Assembly: GCA_020633845.1 (NCBI GenBank)
Contig: JACKCW010000001.1
Coordinates: 124,001 to 188,000 of the forward strand
Length of the DNA: 64,000 bases
Direction: 5' to 3'
Origin: Caryophanales bacterium
GTDB lineage: Bacteria; Bacillota_I; Bacilli_A; Izemoplasmatales; UBA1188
The translations under genes were made by a program, and so were the position numbers. Under the pieces are notes generated by a model. That model saw only the letters and a program-made list of their open reading frames with translations, did no database searches and was not told the origin of the DNA. Positions 1-6,519 of this stretch are shown here, piece by piece. The number at the start of each line of letters is the position of its first letter. The first letter of the stretch is position 1.

Positions 1-127
1 GGTTGCCGGGATTGTCCTCTTGGTCTTCACGATTGTTGATGCCGTAATGGTTAGGTTCACCAAAGATCATAAGACAATTAGAGATTATCTCTCTGGAACT
101 AAAGTTATTTCAGCAGAAGCATACTAA
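1..127 (+). CDS. RDD-family membrane protein, C-terminal end (partial)
   Basis: The 5' part lies outside the window. About 41 codons are visible in frame from position 2 to the TAA at 125-127. They encode a hydrophobic stretch (VAGIVLLVFTIVDAVMV) followed by a soluble tail with RDYLSGTKV. A transmembrane end followed by D-x-L-x-GT-x-V is the usual C-terminus of RDD-domain membrane proteins, whose molecular role is mostly unknown. Only the last membrane segment can be seen, so the family call is moderate. A strong hairpin terminator follows at once. Confidence 0.5.
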   Translation, partial: VAGIVLLVFTIVDAVMVRFTKDHKTIRDYLSGTKVISAEAY

Positions 128-150
128 AAGCCGCATAAAGCGGCTTTTCT
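126..150 (+). terminator. Rho-independent terminator
   Basis: The 9-bp stem AAAAGCCGC / GCGGCTTTT has a 5-nt ATAAA loop and overlaps the stop codon of the RDD-like gene. Confidence 0.85.
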
Positions 151-173
151 TATAAAAAAGGTAGATTAATATT

Positions 174-425
174 ATGAGAAAAGTTAAAATTACCATCGTC
201 TCGTCTTCTTGCCGAGCCGGTCATCACAAAGAAGGTGAGGTATATATTGTAGAAGATATGTGCCCTTCTATGTGTCATGAATTATGGAATGCCATATATC
301 CTTCCGTTTATACGCTTTTAAACGGCGGAGAACTTGATTATAAAGACGGAAAAGCCAAGTGCTTCGATATGAAATGCCCCGATGAAGGAAGAGTTATAGT
401 TCACGGGGAAGTAATTGAAGAATAA
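174..425 (+). CDS. TIGR04076-family small cysteine-rich protein
   Basis: An 83-residue protein starting MRKVKITIVSSSC. It has the layout of TIGR04076 proteins: an N-terminal beta strand, a Cys near residue 13, a middle C-P-S-M-C segment, then W-x-A-I-x-P-x-V-Y-x-L-x-x-GG and a C-terminal C-P-D-x-G-R-V strand. Function is unknown; the conserved cysteines suggest metal or redox binding, which is inference. It stands alone between two terminators, so it is probably monocistronic. The upstream Shine-Dalgarno (AAAAGGTAGA) is modest. Confidence 0.7.
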   Translation: MRKVKITIVSSSCRAGHHKEGEVYIVEDMCPSMCHELWNAIYPSVYTLLNGGELDYKDGKAKCFDMKCPDEGRVIVHGEVIEE

Positions 426-430
426 AACTA

Positions 431-460
431 AAAAAGCTTGCCATAAGGCAGGCTTTTTTA
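431..460 (+). terminator. Rho-independent terminator, probably bidirectional
   Basis: The 12-bp stem AAAAAGCTTGCC / GGCAGGCTTTTT (one G.T pair) with an ATAA loop lies between the convergent TIGR04076 gene and the kinase-partner gene. Confidence 0.8.
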
Positions 461-470
461 ATGTATTACT

Positions 471-1238
471 TTATTCATCTAGTTCTTTTATTCTTCTATA
501 TAACGTCCTCTTGGAACCCAAGCCGCTTTTTTTAACCGCTTCGTCGATGGTAATAATTTTGTTTTTATATTGTTTCCAAATTTCTTTTAAAACAATCTTG
601 GAAATCTCTTGTCTTTTTCTTCCTATGCTTTCGGCACTCTTTTTGCCATAGTAATTAGAAACACAGCCATAAAGATATAAATAATTTTTTATTAAAATAG
701 TTCTGTTTTTTTCGTTTATTTCAATATTGCCTAGATAAAAATTATTTCTCGTAGCTAATTTTTTTAATATATGAGGAACAATTTTATATAAGTCATGGTT
801 AGAATTTAAGGCAGCCTCTTTTTGATTAAAAAAGGCGCTGCTTTTTAAATATAATTTATCCCCTCCATATGTTTTAGGTGAATCAAGAAGGAGAAGAAAA
901 GGATTATAGTAGTTTAAGCCGCTTTCTTTTAATTCTTTTTGTAAATTTACTCTGTTTTTAGGCGGAATCCTTTCGCTCACAAAAACAGGAGTAAGATTTG
1001 TCCTATAGTATTCTTCTCTTCTCATAGTTAAATCTATTCCCGGTATTTCTACGAAAACTAGGGCATCAAGTACGTCGTAAAAAGGGTAAAAGATATATTC
1101 AAACTGTTCATCTTCAAATTTATTATATACAAGCTTCGCTATTTTGAAGTATATCTCATCGTTGAATTTATAACTTATATAGCCCCAGTTGGAATAAATT
1201 ATTTTACCTTCTTTAATTTTTTCTGAATATTCATTCAT
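471..1238 (-). CDS. Hypothetical partner of the HipA/CtkA-like kinase
   Basis: A 255-residue soluble protein with no family I recognise. The middle (residues about 25-150) is rich in Tyr/Phe. The C-terminal ~30 residues (ITIDEAVKKSGLGSKRTLYR) look like a helix-turn-helix of the resolvase/Fis type. The ATG at 1238 has a strong GGAGGT and overlaps the kinase stop by 8 bp, so the pair is translationally coupled. By context it may be the antitoxin, regulator or substrate of the kinase and may bind the repeats in front of the operon; this is inference. Confidence 0.6.
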   Translation of the reverse strand: MNEYSEKIKEGKIIYSNWGYISYKFNDEIYFKIAKLVYNKFEDEQFEYIFYPFYDVLDALVFVEIPGIDLTMRREEYYRTNLTPVFVSERIPPKNRVNLQKELKESGLNYYNPFLLLLDSPKTYGGDKLYLKSSAFFNQKEAALNSNHDLYKIVPHILKKLATRNNFYLGNIEINEKNRTILIKNYLYLYGCVSNYYGKKSAESIGRKRQEISKIVLKEIWKQYKNKIITIDEAVKKSGLGSKRTLYRRIKELDE

Positions 1239-2094
1239 TTTTTACCTCCAACTTGTCGTAAGATGATTTGATTATTTTTTGAAAACGAGATTCCACAATA
1301 AATATATAAAATCTTTTTTGAGTTTCACTAAGACTATCTTGACTTAAAATATAATTTTTAATTTTTGTTGGATCATACCTTTTATATATTCTTGATAGTG
1401 CTTTGTTGCACTCGTCAAAAGCAAGACTGTTTATAACTTCATAATATGAACTTTTTTTATTATTTAGTTTAATTTGCGAGGTTGGATATTTATATATCAT
1501 GCCGTCAATTACATCATCACTATTCATTGCTTCTTCCATAAGTTCTTCGGTGTTTCTTCTTGGAAAAAGGGAAGATCCGTTGTCAAATACAGGAGCTAGT
1601 CGATATTTATTTTCTTTTTTAATAAAGCCCCAGTTAGCGCCATGTCTATCAAAATTCCCAAGCAAGGCATCAATTATGAACATATTCCAAAATCTATCTA
1701 TTGTTTCATTAACATCGGCAATTTTTGCATTATCCTTTAGCATTGCAATAATATCTTCATACGAATACTGATAAAGTTCTTTATCCCTCTCTAAAGATGA
1801 TTCCCCGACGCCGTTAAACGGGATAAAAGAATCGTTATTTTTATTAAAATCCTTACATACAACAACATTTTCTCCTTTATATGTCCCGAGGGCAGTAATC
1901 TGTGCTTCTTCTCCCAACAAATTAAAAATTCCCGATCCTAAATGCTCAGATATATGGTTATTTATATATCCCGATTCTGAATTCTTTTGAAATTTTAGAA
2001 TGTAGTCTTCACTATCAATGGTAATTCCAATTTTTCGTTCCGAACCTGTATATATTTTATTGTTTTCGTCATAATTGCTGTAATCTCTTGTCAT
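1231..2094 (-). CDS. HipA/CtkA-family serine/threonine kinase-like protein
   Basis: A 287-residue protein with the hallmarks of HipA-like and CtkA kinases: the catalytic motif LLGNFDRHGANWGF (around residues 145-158) and the metal-binding APVFDNGSSLF shortly after. An N-terminal lobe contains FQKNSESGYINNHISEHLG. HipA enzymes phosphorylate themselves and target proteins such as aminoacyl-tRNA synthetases; CtkA of Helicobacter is a secreted kinase. No signal peptide is seen, so this copy should act in the cytosol. I chose the ATG at 2094, with GGAG 8 nt upstream inside the repeat; a TTG at 2103 would abut that site. It is the first gene of a two-gene operon. Confidence 0.75.
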   Translation of the reverse strand: MTRDYSNYDENNKIYTGSERKIGITIDSEDYILKFQKNSESGYINNHISEHLGSGIFNLLGEEAQITALGTYKGENVVVCKDFNKNNDSFIPFNGVGESSLERDKELYQYSYEDIIAMLKDNAKIADVNETIDRFWNMFIIDALLGNFDRHGANWGFIKKENKYRLAPVFDNGSSLFPRRNTEELMEEAMNSDDVIDGMIYKYPTSQIKLNNKKSSYYEVINSLAFDECNKALSRIYKRYDPTKIKNYILSQDSLSETQKRFYIFIVESRFQKIIKSSYDKLEVKNE

Positions 2095-2127
2095 TTGTGT
2101 CAACTCCGTTATTTAATTTTGGCACAA
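2094..2127. repeat. Operator-like 34-bp direct repeat, proximal copy
   Basis: Identical to the copy at 2149-2182. The ends form an imperfect inverted repeat (TTGTGTCAA / TTGGCACAA). This copy covers the ribosome binding site of the kinase and the predicted transcription start. Confidence 0.75.
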
Positions 2128-2129
2128 TA

Positions 2130-2158
2130 ATAATAACATAATCATAGATTTGTGTCAA
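2130..2158 (-). promoter_or_regulatory. Promoter of the kinase/partner operon
   Basis: On the minus strand, TTGACA (2153-2158), a 17-bp spacer and TATTAT (2130-2135). The -35 lies in the distal repeat and the start site falls in the proximal repeat, which suggests autorepression. Confidence 0.8.
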
Positions 2159-2182
2159 CTCCGTTATTTAATTTTGGCACAA
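2149..2182. repeat. Operator-like 34-bp direct repeat, distal copy
   Basis: Exact second copy with a 55-bp period. It contains the -35 hexamer of the kinase promoter, so a protein binding here would block transcription. Confidence 0.75.
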
Positions 2183-2254
2183 ATTATTATAATAAAAATA
2201 GCCTTTGATAAAATGTCAAAATAAATAAGATTGTCATACCAGATTAAATTATTA

Positions 2255-2283
2255 TTGAAACCAAAACTAACATACTGTATAAT
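2255..2283 (+). promoter_or_regulatory. Promoter of the LemA operon
   Basis: TTGAAA (2255-2260), a 17-bp spacer and TATAAT (2278-2283), 24 bp before the first start codon. Confidence 0.8.
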
Positions 2284-2306
2284 TCGAAATGGAGAGGATA
2301 GATATT

Positions 2307-2687
2307 ATGGATGCGTGCATTGCTTTTTTCTTTGCCCTTTTGTCTTCGGTTCTTCTTTACGGACTGGGATATAGAATAGATATTTCAACAAACAAACAAA
2401 GCGGAATCTCTAAAAAAATGAGACTCTTTTTCTTTTTTGAAAACAAAAATAAAAGAGAAAGATTCTCTCTTCTGGCAATTATCGCAGAGAGCCTATCTTT
2501 TGTTCTCTTTCTATTTTCTGTAGTAGTTTTTATCTTATATTTTATAATTCATACAGAAACCTTTTCTTTTTGGTTTTTTGTAATGATGTTTTCTGTTATT
2601 GCTCTTGTAATCGTTGTCGGCATCGCCGACATGATATATGAATTTATTAAAGAAATTAAAAAAGACTGGGAGAGAAAAGATGAATAA
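2307..2687 (+). CDS. Small membrane protein ahead of lemA
   Basis: A 126-residue protein with three hydrophobic segments (residues about 3-20, 55-77 and 84-105) joined by a basic loop (KKMRLFFFFENKNKRER). No family is recognised. The start at 2307 is preferred because GGAGAGG sits 9 nt upstream; an in-frame ATG at 2289 would overlap that site. The last 8 bp overlap the lemA start, so it is translated with lemA and TPM and may help their membrane assembly; this is inference. Confidence 0.65.
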   Translation: MDACIAFFFALLSSVLLYGLGYRIDISTNKQSGISKKMRLFFFFENKNKRERFSLLAIIAESLSFVLFLFSVVVFILYFIIHTETFSFWFFVMMFSVIALVIVVGIADMIYEFIKEIKKDWERKDE

Positions 2688-3258
2688 AAGGGTATGGATT
2701 TTTGGCGGTCTGTCGTTTTTGGGAATAGTATTAATACTAACGATCATATTCGGCCTTATTTTTGCGGGCGGATATAATAATTTAGTCGATAAAGATGTCG
2801 ATGTCGATAGTGCGTATGCTCAAGTCGACAATCGTCTTATTCAAAGACACGCGCTTATTACACAGTTAGTTGCGGTTGTTGAAGGGCTCACAACCGAAGA
2901 ACAGGCTATTTATGCGGCGATAACTTCGGTGAGAGACGCCTATAGCGGAAATGACCCAATCACGGATGATGTCAACGAAACGGAAGCTTTTAATAACTTT
3001 CTGGCTATCGTTGAAGACAATATAGAAATAGTATCCGACCAAGGATATTTGAATTTAATGGAATCAATAAGTCAAATGGAATCGGCTCTGGCAATCGCAA
3101 GAAAAGATTATAATGACGCTGTTGCGGCCTATAATGCCGGAGTCAGAAGATTTCCAAATATTATCTTCGCTCAAATGTTCGGCTTTGAAAAAGCGAAAGA
3201 ATACTGGTCGAAAGACGACACAAATAATACCGTTCCTTCAATTGATTTTTCTAATTAA
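2680..3258 (+). CDS. lemA: LemA family protein
   Basis: A 192-residue protein with one N-terminal membrane anchor (residues about 5-27), then the typical LemA helical bundle beginning YNNLVDKDVDVDSAYAQVDN and containing RRFPNIIFAQMFGF near the end. LemA proteins are membrane-anchored helical bundles of unclear role, often next to TPM-domain proteins as here. The ATG at 2680 has GGGAGAG 5 nt upstream; an upstream in-frame ATG at 2638 lies inside the preceding gene and lacks a site. Length is normal for the family. Confidence 0.9.
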   Translation: MNKRVWIFGGLSFLGIVLILTIIFGLIFAGGYNNLVDKDVDVDSAYAQVDNRLIQRHALITQLVAVVEGLTTEEQAIYAAITSVRDAYSGNDPITDDVNETEAFNNFLAIVEDNIEIVSDQGYLNLMESISQMESALAIARKDYNDAVAAYNAGVRRFPNIIFAQMFGFEKAKEYWSKDDTNNTVPSIDFSN

Positions 3259-3260
3259 TT

Positions 3261-4049
3261 ATGAAAGGAATAATTAAAGTCATAAGCATTTTGGGGTTTG
3301 TGGCGATTATTATTTGGTATTTATTTATTTTTCTTTCACCCAGAGATTATAAAAAACCCAGTAAGGAGTTCTACGTTAACGACTACGCTGGCTTTTTTTC
3401 GAGCGCTTCAAAAGATTATCTAATTAATGATGCTTCATACTGGTTTAACTATACTGAAGAAAATAGTGATTTAGGCGGATTTCAAGCTGTAGTTCTCACC
3501 TATCTAATTGAAAATGATGAAGATATGGCATTATATGATAAAACCGAAATATACAGAGATTGGGGAATCGGCGAAAACGATATGGGGCTTCTTATTCTTT
3601 GTTTTTTTAAAGAAAATGATGACCTATCTTTAAGTCTTGCTGGATTTGAAATGGAGATTGGATACCGGGCCGAAATGTATTTAACTCCCATAACTCAAAG
3701 AACGATATACGATAATGTAATGGACAGTCATTATAATATGGAAGTGGTACTTGTCAATTTATATTATGACTACACCGGTGAAATACTGGATAAAGCTTAT
3801 AACATATCTTCTTCGCCTTTTGATCAGGATGAATATGAAGATATGCTTATTAATTATGATGGAAAGGCTTATGGAGAATCAGTACCAATTGATAATCTGA
3901 CCTATCTTTTTACCAAAAACAGTACTTTTTTTGATAAGTTCAAACCGGTAATTATTGTCCTCGTTTTCTTCTTTACCGGCGGTATAATAACTATTTTTGC
4001 TGGTAAAGGTGGAAGATCCGGCGGTATTGGATTAAAAAGAAGACATTAA
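3261..4049 (+). CDS. TPM-domain membrane protein
   Basis: A 262-residue protein: N-terminal membrane segment (about 4-24), extracytoplasmic TPM domain (about 35-180) opening with YVNDYAGFFSSASKDYL and containing RDWGIGENDMGLLIL, a second membrane helix (about 227-248) and a short basic Gly-rich tail. Bacterial TPM proteins show phosphatase or photosystem-maintenance roles in some lineages; here the role is unknown. It starts 3 bp after lemA, so both are likely made together and may act in one envelope complex. Confidence 0.8.
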   Translation: MKGIIKVISILGFVAIIIWYLFIFLSPRDYKKPSKEFYVNDYAGFFSSASKDYLINDASYWFNYTEENSDLGGFQAVVLTYLIENDEDMALYDKTEIYRDWGIGENDMGLLILCFFKENDDLSLSLAGFEMEIGYRAEMYLTPITQRTIYDNVMDSHYNMEVVLVNLYYDYTGEILDKAYNISSSPFDQDEYEDMLINYDGKAYGESVPIDNLTYLFTKNSTFFDKFKPVIIVLVFFFTGGIITIFAGKGGRSGGIGLKRRH

Positions 4050-4051
4050 TT

Positions 4052-4084
4052 AAAAAGTCCCGTTCAATTTGACGGGACTTTTTT
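4052..4084. terminator. Bidirectional Rho-independent terminator
   Basis: The stem AAAAAGTCCCGT / ACGGGACTTTTT with an 8-nt loop sits between the convergent TPM and antiporter genes. Confidence 0.85.
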
Positions 4085-4091
4085 TATAATT

Positions 4092-5357
4092 TTATGAAGC
4101 AGTTTTCTTCGGCTTTTTGATTTTTGGGACTTTTGGTTCTAAGGTAATATCTCCCGCTTTGATTAAAGCGAATTTAGAAGTAAGCGGTCCAATCATTTCA
4201 AACACTAAGGTCGCAACTAAAATGATGGCGAGAATTTGGGAACCGGTTTCTCCGCCTAAAGATCCATAAGCCATCCTTGCCATACCGATAGCGACACCCT
4301 CTTGAGGCACGAGCGCAATACCTAGATTCTTTATAATGTTTTTGGGCTGTTTAGTCATCATAGCCCCGGTAGAGGCACCGACATACTTGCCGCCGATTCT
4401 AAATATTACATATAATATTCCCGCCACGCCGATAACCGGAATAACGGTTAAATCAAGCTCGGCACCGCAGATGATAAAGAATACCATAAAGACAATCGGA
4501 GTCCATCTGTCCATTTCATCGAGGATATAAATCGCATCTTCTCTCATATTGCAGAAGACGGCTCCTATCATCATACAAATAAGAAGTGATGATAATTCAA
4601 TTTTATCTTGAAGCAGTACCGCAAGACCTACCCCGATAAAGATGACGGTAATCATTAAAATTAGTCTGTTGGCTCTTGAATGGAACCATTTGCAGGCCAG
4701 AGCCAAAATAGCTCCAAGAGCGGCTCCGATTGCTAAAGATAAAAAGACTTGAAGGAGAGGTAAAAGAAGCAAACTTGCAGCGGTAATTTGAACGCCAGGA
4801 TTAACTAAAACTTTCGCAATCTCGAAAAGAATCGAGAAATAAATAAGTCCAAAGGCATCATCAAGACCCACAACATATAAAAGGGTATTAGTGAATTCCC
4901 CATGAGCTTTGTATTGTTTAATAACCATTAGTGTGGAGGCTGGAGCCGTAGCGCAGCCCATCGCTCCTAAGAGTAAAACGATAGGAAGATTTTGTGCTAA
5001 AGTTCCTTTTATTGAATAATAAATAGCAAGAGAGCCGGAAATAAAGATTAAAGCACAAGTAGCTTCCATAAAAGTAATAAAGATGATTTTGCCGCCAACT
5101 TTCTTTAAATCTTTGAATTTAAATTCCGATCCGATAATAAAAGCAATAAAGCCTAATGCCACATCAACGACGATGCCAAAACCTTCCGGATCGTCTAAAA
5201 AACCCATATTGTCTCCGAATATCAAGTGCAGGATAGGACCTAAAATAAGTCCCACCAAAAGATAGCCGGTAACGTTTGGGAAACGTATCAACTTCATAAG
5301 GCGGGTAGATAAAAGGCCCGCCACTAAAACAATGCCTAGCGTTAAAATTGTATTCAT
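4092..5357 (-). CDS. Cation/proton antiporter (CPA2/KefB type)
   Basis: A 421-residue polytopic membrane protein with about 12 hydrophobic segments. It opens like CPA2 Na+/H+ or K+/H+ exchangers (RFPNVTGYLLVGLILGP) and has GLDDAFGLIYFSI near residues 164-176, with acidic residues where these transporters bind ions. There is no RCK/TrkA domain at the C-terminus, which is a short basic tail. The start has GGGAGAG immediately upstream. The PII-like gene lies just upstream on the same strand, suggesting the antiporter is controlled by a small-molecule sensor. Confidence 0.85.
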   Translation of the reverse strand: MNTILTLGIVLVAGLLSTRLMKLIRFPNVTGYLLVGLILGPILHLIFGDNMGFLDDPEGFGIVVDVALGFIAFIIGSEFKFKDLKKVGGKIIFITFMEATCALIFISGSLAIYYSIKGTLAQNLPIVLLLGAMGCATAPASTLMVIKQYKAHGEFTNTLLYVVGLDDAFGLIYFSILFEIAKVLVNPGVQITAASLLLLPLLQVFLSLAIGAALGAILALACKWFHSRANRLILMITVIFIGVGLAVLLQDKIELSSLLICMMIGAVFCNMREDAIYILDEMDRWTPIVFMVFFIICGAELDLTVIPVIGVAGILYVIFRIGGKYVGASTGAMMTKQPKNIIKNLGIALVPQEGVAIGMARMAYGSLGGETGSQILAIILVATLVFEMIGPLTSKFALIKAGDITLEPKVPKIKKPKKTAS

Positions 5358-5376
5358 ATTCTCTCCCTTGATTTAA

Positions 5377-5706
5377 TTAAATACCATCTACCGTGTCAAC
5401 AGGGATTGAATACATAAAACCTTTGTTAGTTAAATCTCCTACAACCTCTTTAACAAGTTCAAATAATTGTTTAATTTCCTCATCATTCTTCACAACGATA
5501 TAAAGCATCGGTCTTGATGTCTGCGGATAATTGACTACTTTGGAAAATCCGCCGAAGATTGGACCTTGTTCGGTATCGTAGGTGATAAGTGCATTTTTAG
5601 TACTCATCGTTGGAAGAACCGAACCGTGAAAACCGTGTTTAGAAATGTTCTTGAGTATTTCAGGCATATACTGCCCTTCAGTTAAGGTTAGAGTAAATAA
5701 TTTCAT
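5377..5706 (-). CDS. PII-like regulator of the adjacent antiporter
   Basis: A 109-residue protein. It begins MKLFTLTLTEGQYMPEILKN, a beta-alpha pattern like the PII/CutA ferredoxin-like fold, with a central loop (FGGFSKVVNYPQTSRP) and a further strand (MLYIVVKNDEEIKQLF). PII-like proteins form trimers that bind nucleotides or other small ligands and often control a transporter encoded beside them. The ATG has GGAGGT upstream and the antiporter follows after 19 bp. The fold assignment comes from pattern only, not a close match. Confidence 0.5.
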   Translation of the reverse strand: MKLFTLTLTEGQYMPEILKNISKHGFHGSVLPTMSTKNALITYDTEQGPIFGGFSKVVNYPQTSRPMLYIVVKNDEEIKQLFELVKEVVGDLTNKGFMYSIPVDTVDGI

Positions 5707-5765
5707 AAGATACCTCCAATTTGCTCTCCACTTTCAATTATAGTCTTATCTCCACAAAAAACAAG

Positions 5766-5794
5766 TTGAAGAAACCGCTTTTATTATGTATAAT
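5766..5794 (+). promoter_or_regulatory. Promoter of tRNA-Ser(CGA)
   Basis: TTGAAG (5766-5771), a 17-bp spacer and TATAAT (5789-5794), ending 14 bp before the tRNA. Confidence 0.75.
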
Positions 5795-5808
5795 AAAAAT
5801 GCTTTTGC

Positions 5809-5897
5809 GGAAACGTATCGAAGTGGTCATAACGGGCCTGACTCGAAATCAGGTAGTCCTTCTGGGCTCGTGGGTTCGAATCCCACCGTTTCCGCCA
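5809..5897 (+). tRNA. tRNA-Ser(CGA)
   Basis: The acceptor GGAAACG/CGTTTCC, a long variable arm typical of Ser, T-arm GTGGG-TTCGAAT-CCCAC, anticodon loop CTCGAAA (anticodon CGA), discriminator G and an encoded CCA. All stems pair perfectly. Confidence 0.95.
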
Positions 5898-5910
5898 TCT
5901 TAAACAATTA

Positions 5911-5940
5911 ATGTGATATCGATTGGTATCACATTTTTTT
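5911..5940 (+). terminator. Terminator of tRNA-Ser
   Basis: ATGTGATA / TATCACAT stem, 8-nt loop, then a run of T. Confidence 0.8.
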
Positions 5941-6230
5941 GCATAAAATGGCGCTAGATAGTGGCTTTTTTAGTTAATTGATAAAATTGATCGTGTTAGG
6001 ATCAATGTTTTTATGTCTTTTTTAGATAAAAATAGGGCTCGCTCGCTAAATGGATTATGCTAGGAGGTGCATTTTGCATCAAGTATATCGTGCAGTTCGA
6101 TTTAAAAATTCCACCGATTTAGCCGGTGTTTTTTATTTTCGTATAATATCTATATGGTAAACATTATGACAGATAAAGAATTATTAGCCGTACCCCCAAA
6201 TCTGTATTTAACCAGGAGGAGGGGTATTTT
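5941..6230. other. Non-coding stretch with hairpin and insertion-sequence-end-like DNA
   Basis: No credible gene. A CACCG/CGGTG hairpin with T-run lies at 6112-6134 and probably is an old terminator. From about 6188, TACCCCC and, 22 bp later, AGGGGTA form a rough inverted repeat just ahead of a transposase-like start, which is how the left end of many insertion sequences looks. Confidence 0.4.
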
Positions 6231-6290
6231 CATGAAATACACATTAGAATGCAAACTTGATTGTTTTAACAACTATAAGGAACGAAGTAA
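6231..6290 (+). pseudogene. Remnant of an IS3-type transposase OrfA, N-terminus only
   Basis: An ATG with AGGAGGAGG upstream opens MKYTLECKLDCFNNYKERSK, which resembles the first helix of IS3/IS150 OrfA proteins (M-K-Y-x-x-E-F-K-x-x-C-V-x-x-Y-K). The reading frame then runs into unrelated sequence and stops at 6330-6332. It is a leftover of an insertion, not an active element. Confidence 0.5.
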
Positions 6291-6406
6291 AAATACCGAA
6301 AATCGGTTTTATCACTTGGCAAATCAAAAATGAAGATACTGCAAGATGCGTAAAAGACGCTGCAAGTGTTGGTTATACTCATATTGATAGTTTAACAGAG
6401 AAATAA
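6287..6406 (+). pseudogene. Remnant of an aldo/keto reductase, N-terminal fragment
   Basis: One frame encodes VKIPKIGFITWQI, then NEDTARCVKDAASVGYTHID, followed by a stop at 6404-6406. This is the well-known start of aldo/keto reductases (IPxIGFGTWQI ... GYRHIDTA), with I replacing the usual G at the fourth residue after the IGF motif. There is no start codon and only ~40 residues of the usual ~280, and it is joined directly to the transposase remnant. Confidence 0.7.
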
Positions 6407-6407
6407 T

Positions 6408-6486
6408 AAACACTCGGAACGAAATTGACAAAACACTCGGAACGAAATTGACAAAACACTCGGAACGAAATTGACAAAACACTCGG
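6408..6486. repeat. Three 23-bp tandem repeats plus a partial fourth
   Basis: The unit AAACACTCGGAACGAAATTGACA repeats exactly at 6408, 6431 and 6454, followed by AAACACTCGG. Each unit ends in TTGACA. The last one supplies the -35 element of the ATPase gene, so the array probably is an operator. Confidence 0.85.
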
Positions 6487-6499
6487 ATTAAGTTATAAT
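6471..6499 (+). promoter_or_regulatory. Promoter of the DUF4143 ATPase
   Basis: Perfect consensus: TTGACA (6471-6476), a 17-bp spacer and TATAAT (6494-6499). Confidence 0.85.
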
Positions 6500-6519
6500 A
6501 AAAACGAGAGGTAATAAAT

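Noticed and set aside
6408..6486. CRISPR-like array
   Set aside because: The 23-bp units abut without spacers and overlap a promoter; there are no cas genes.
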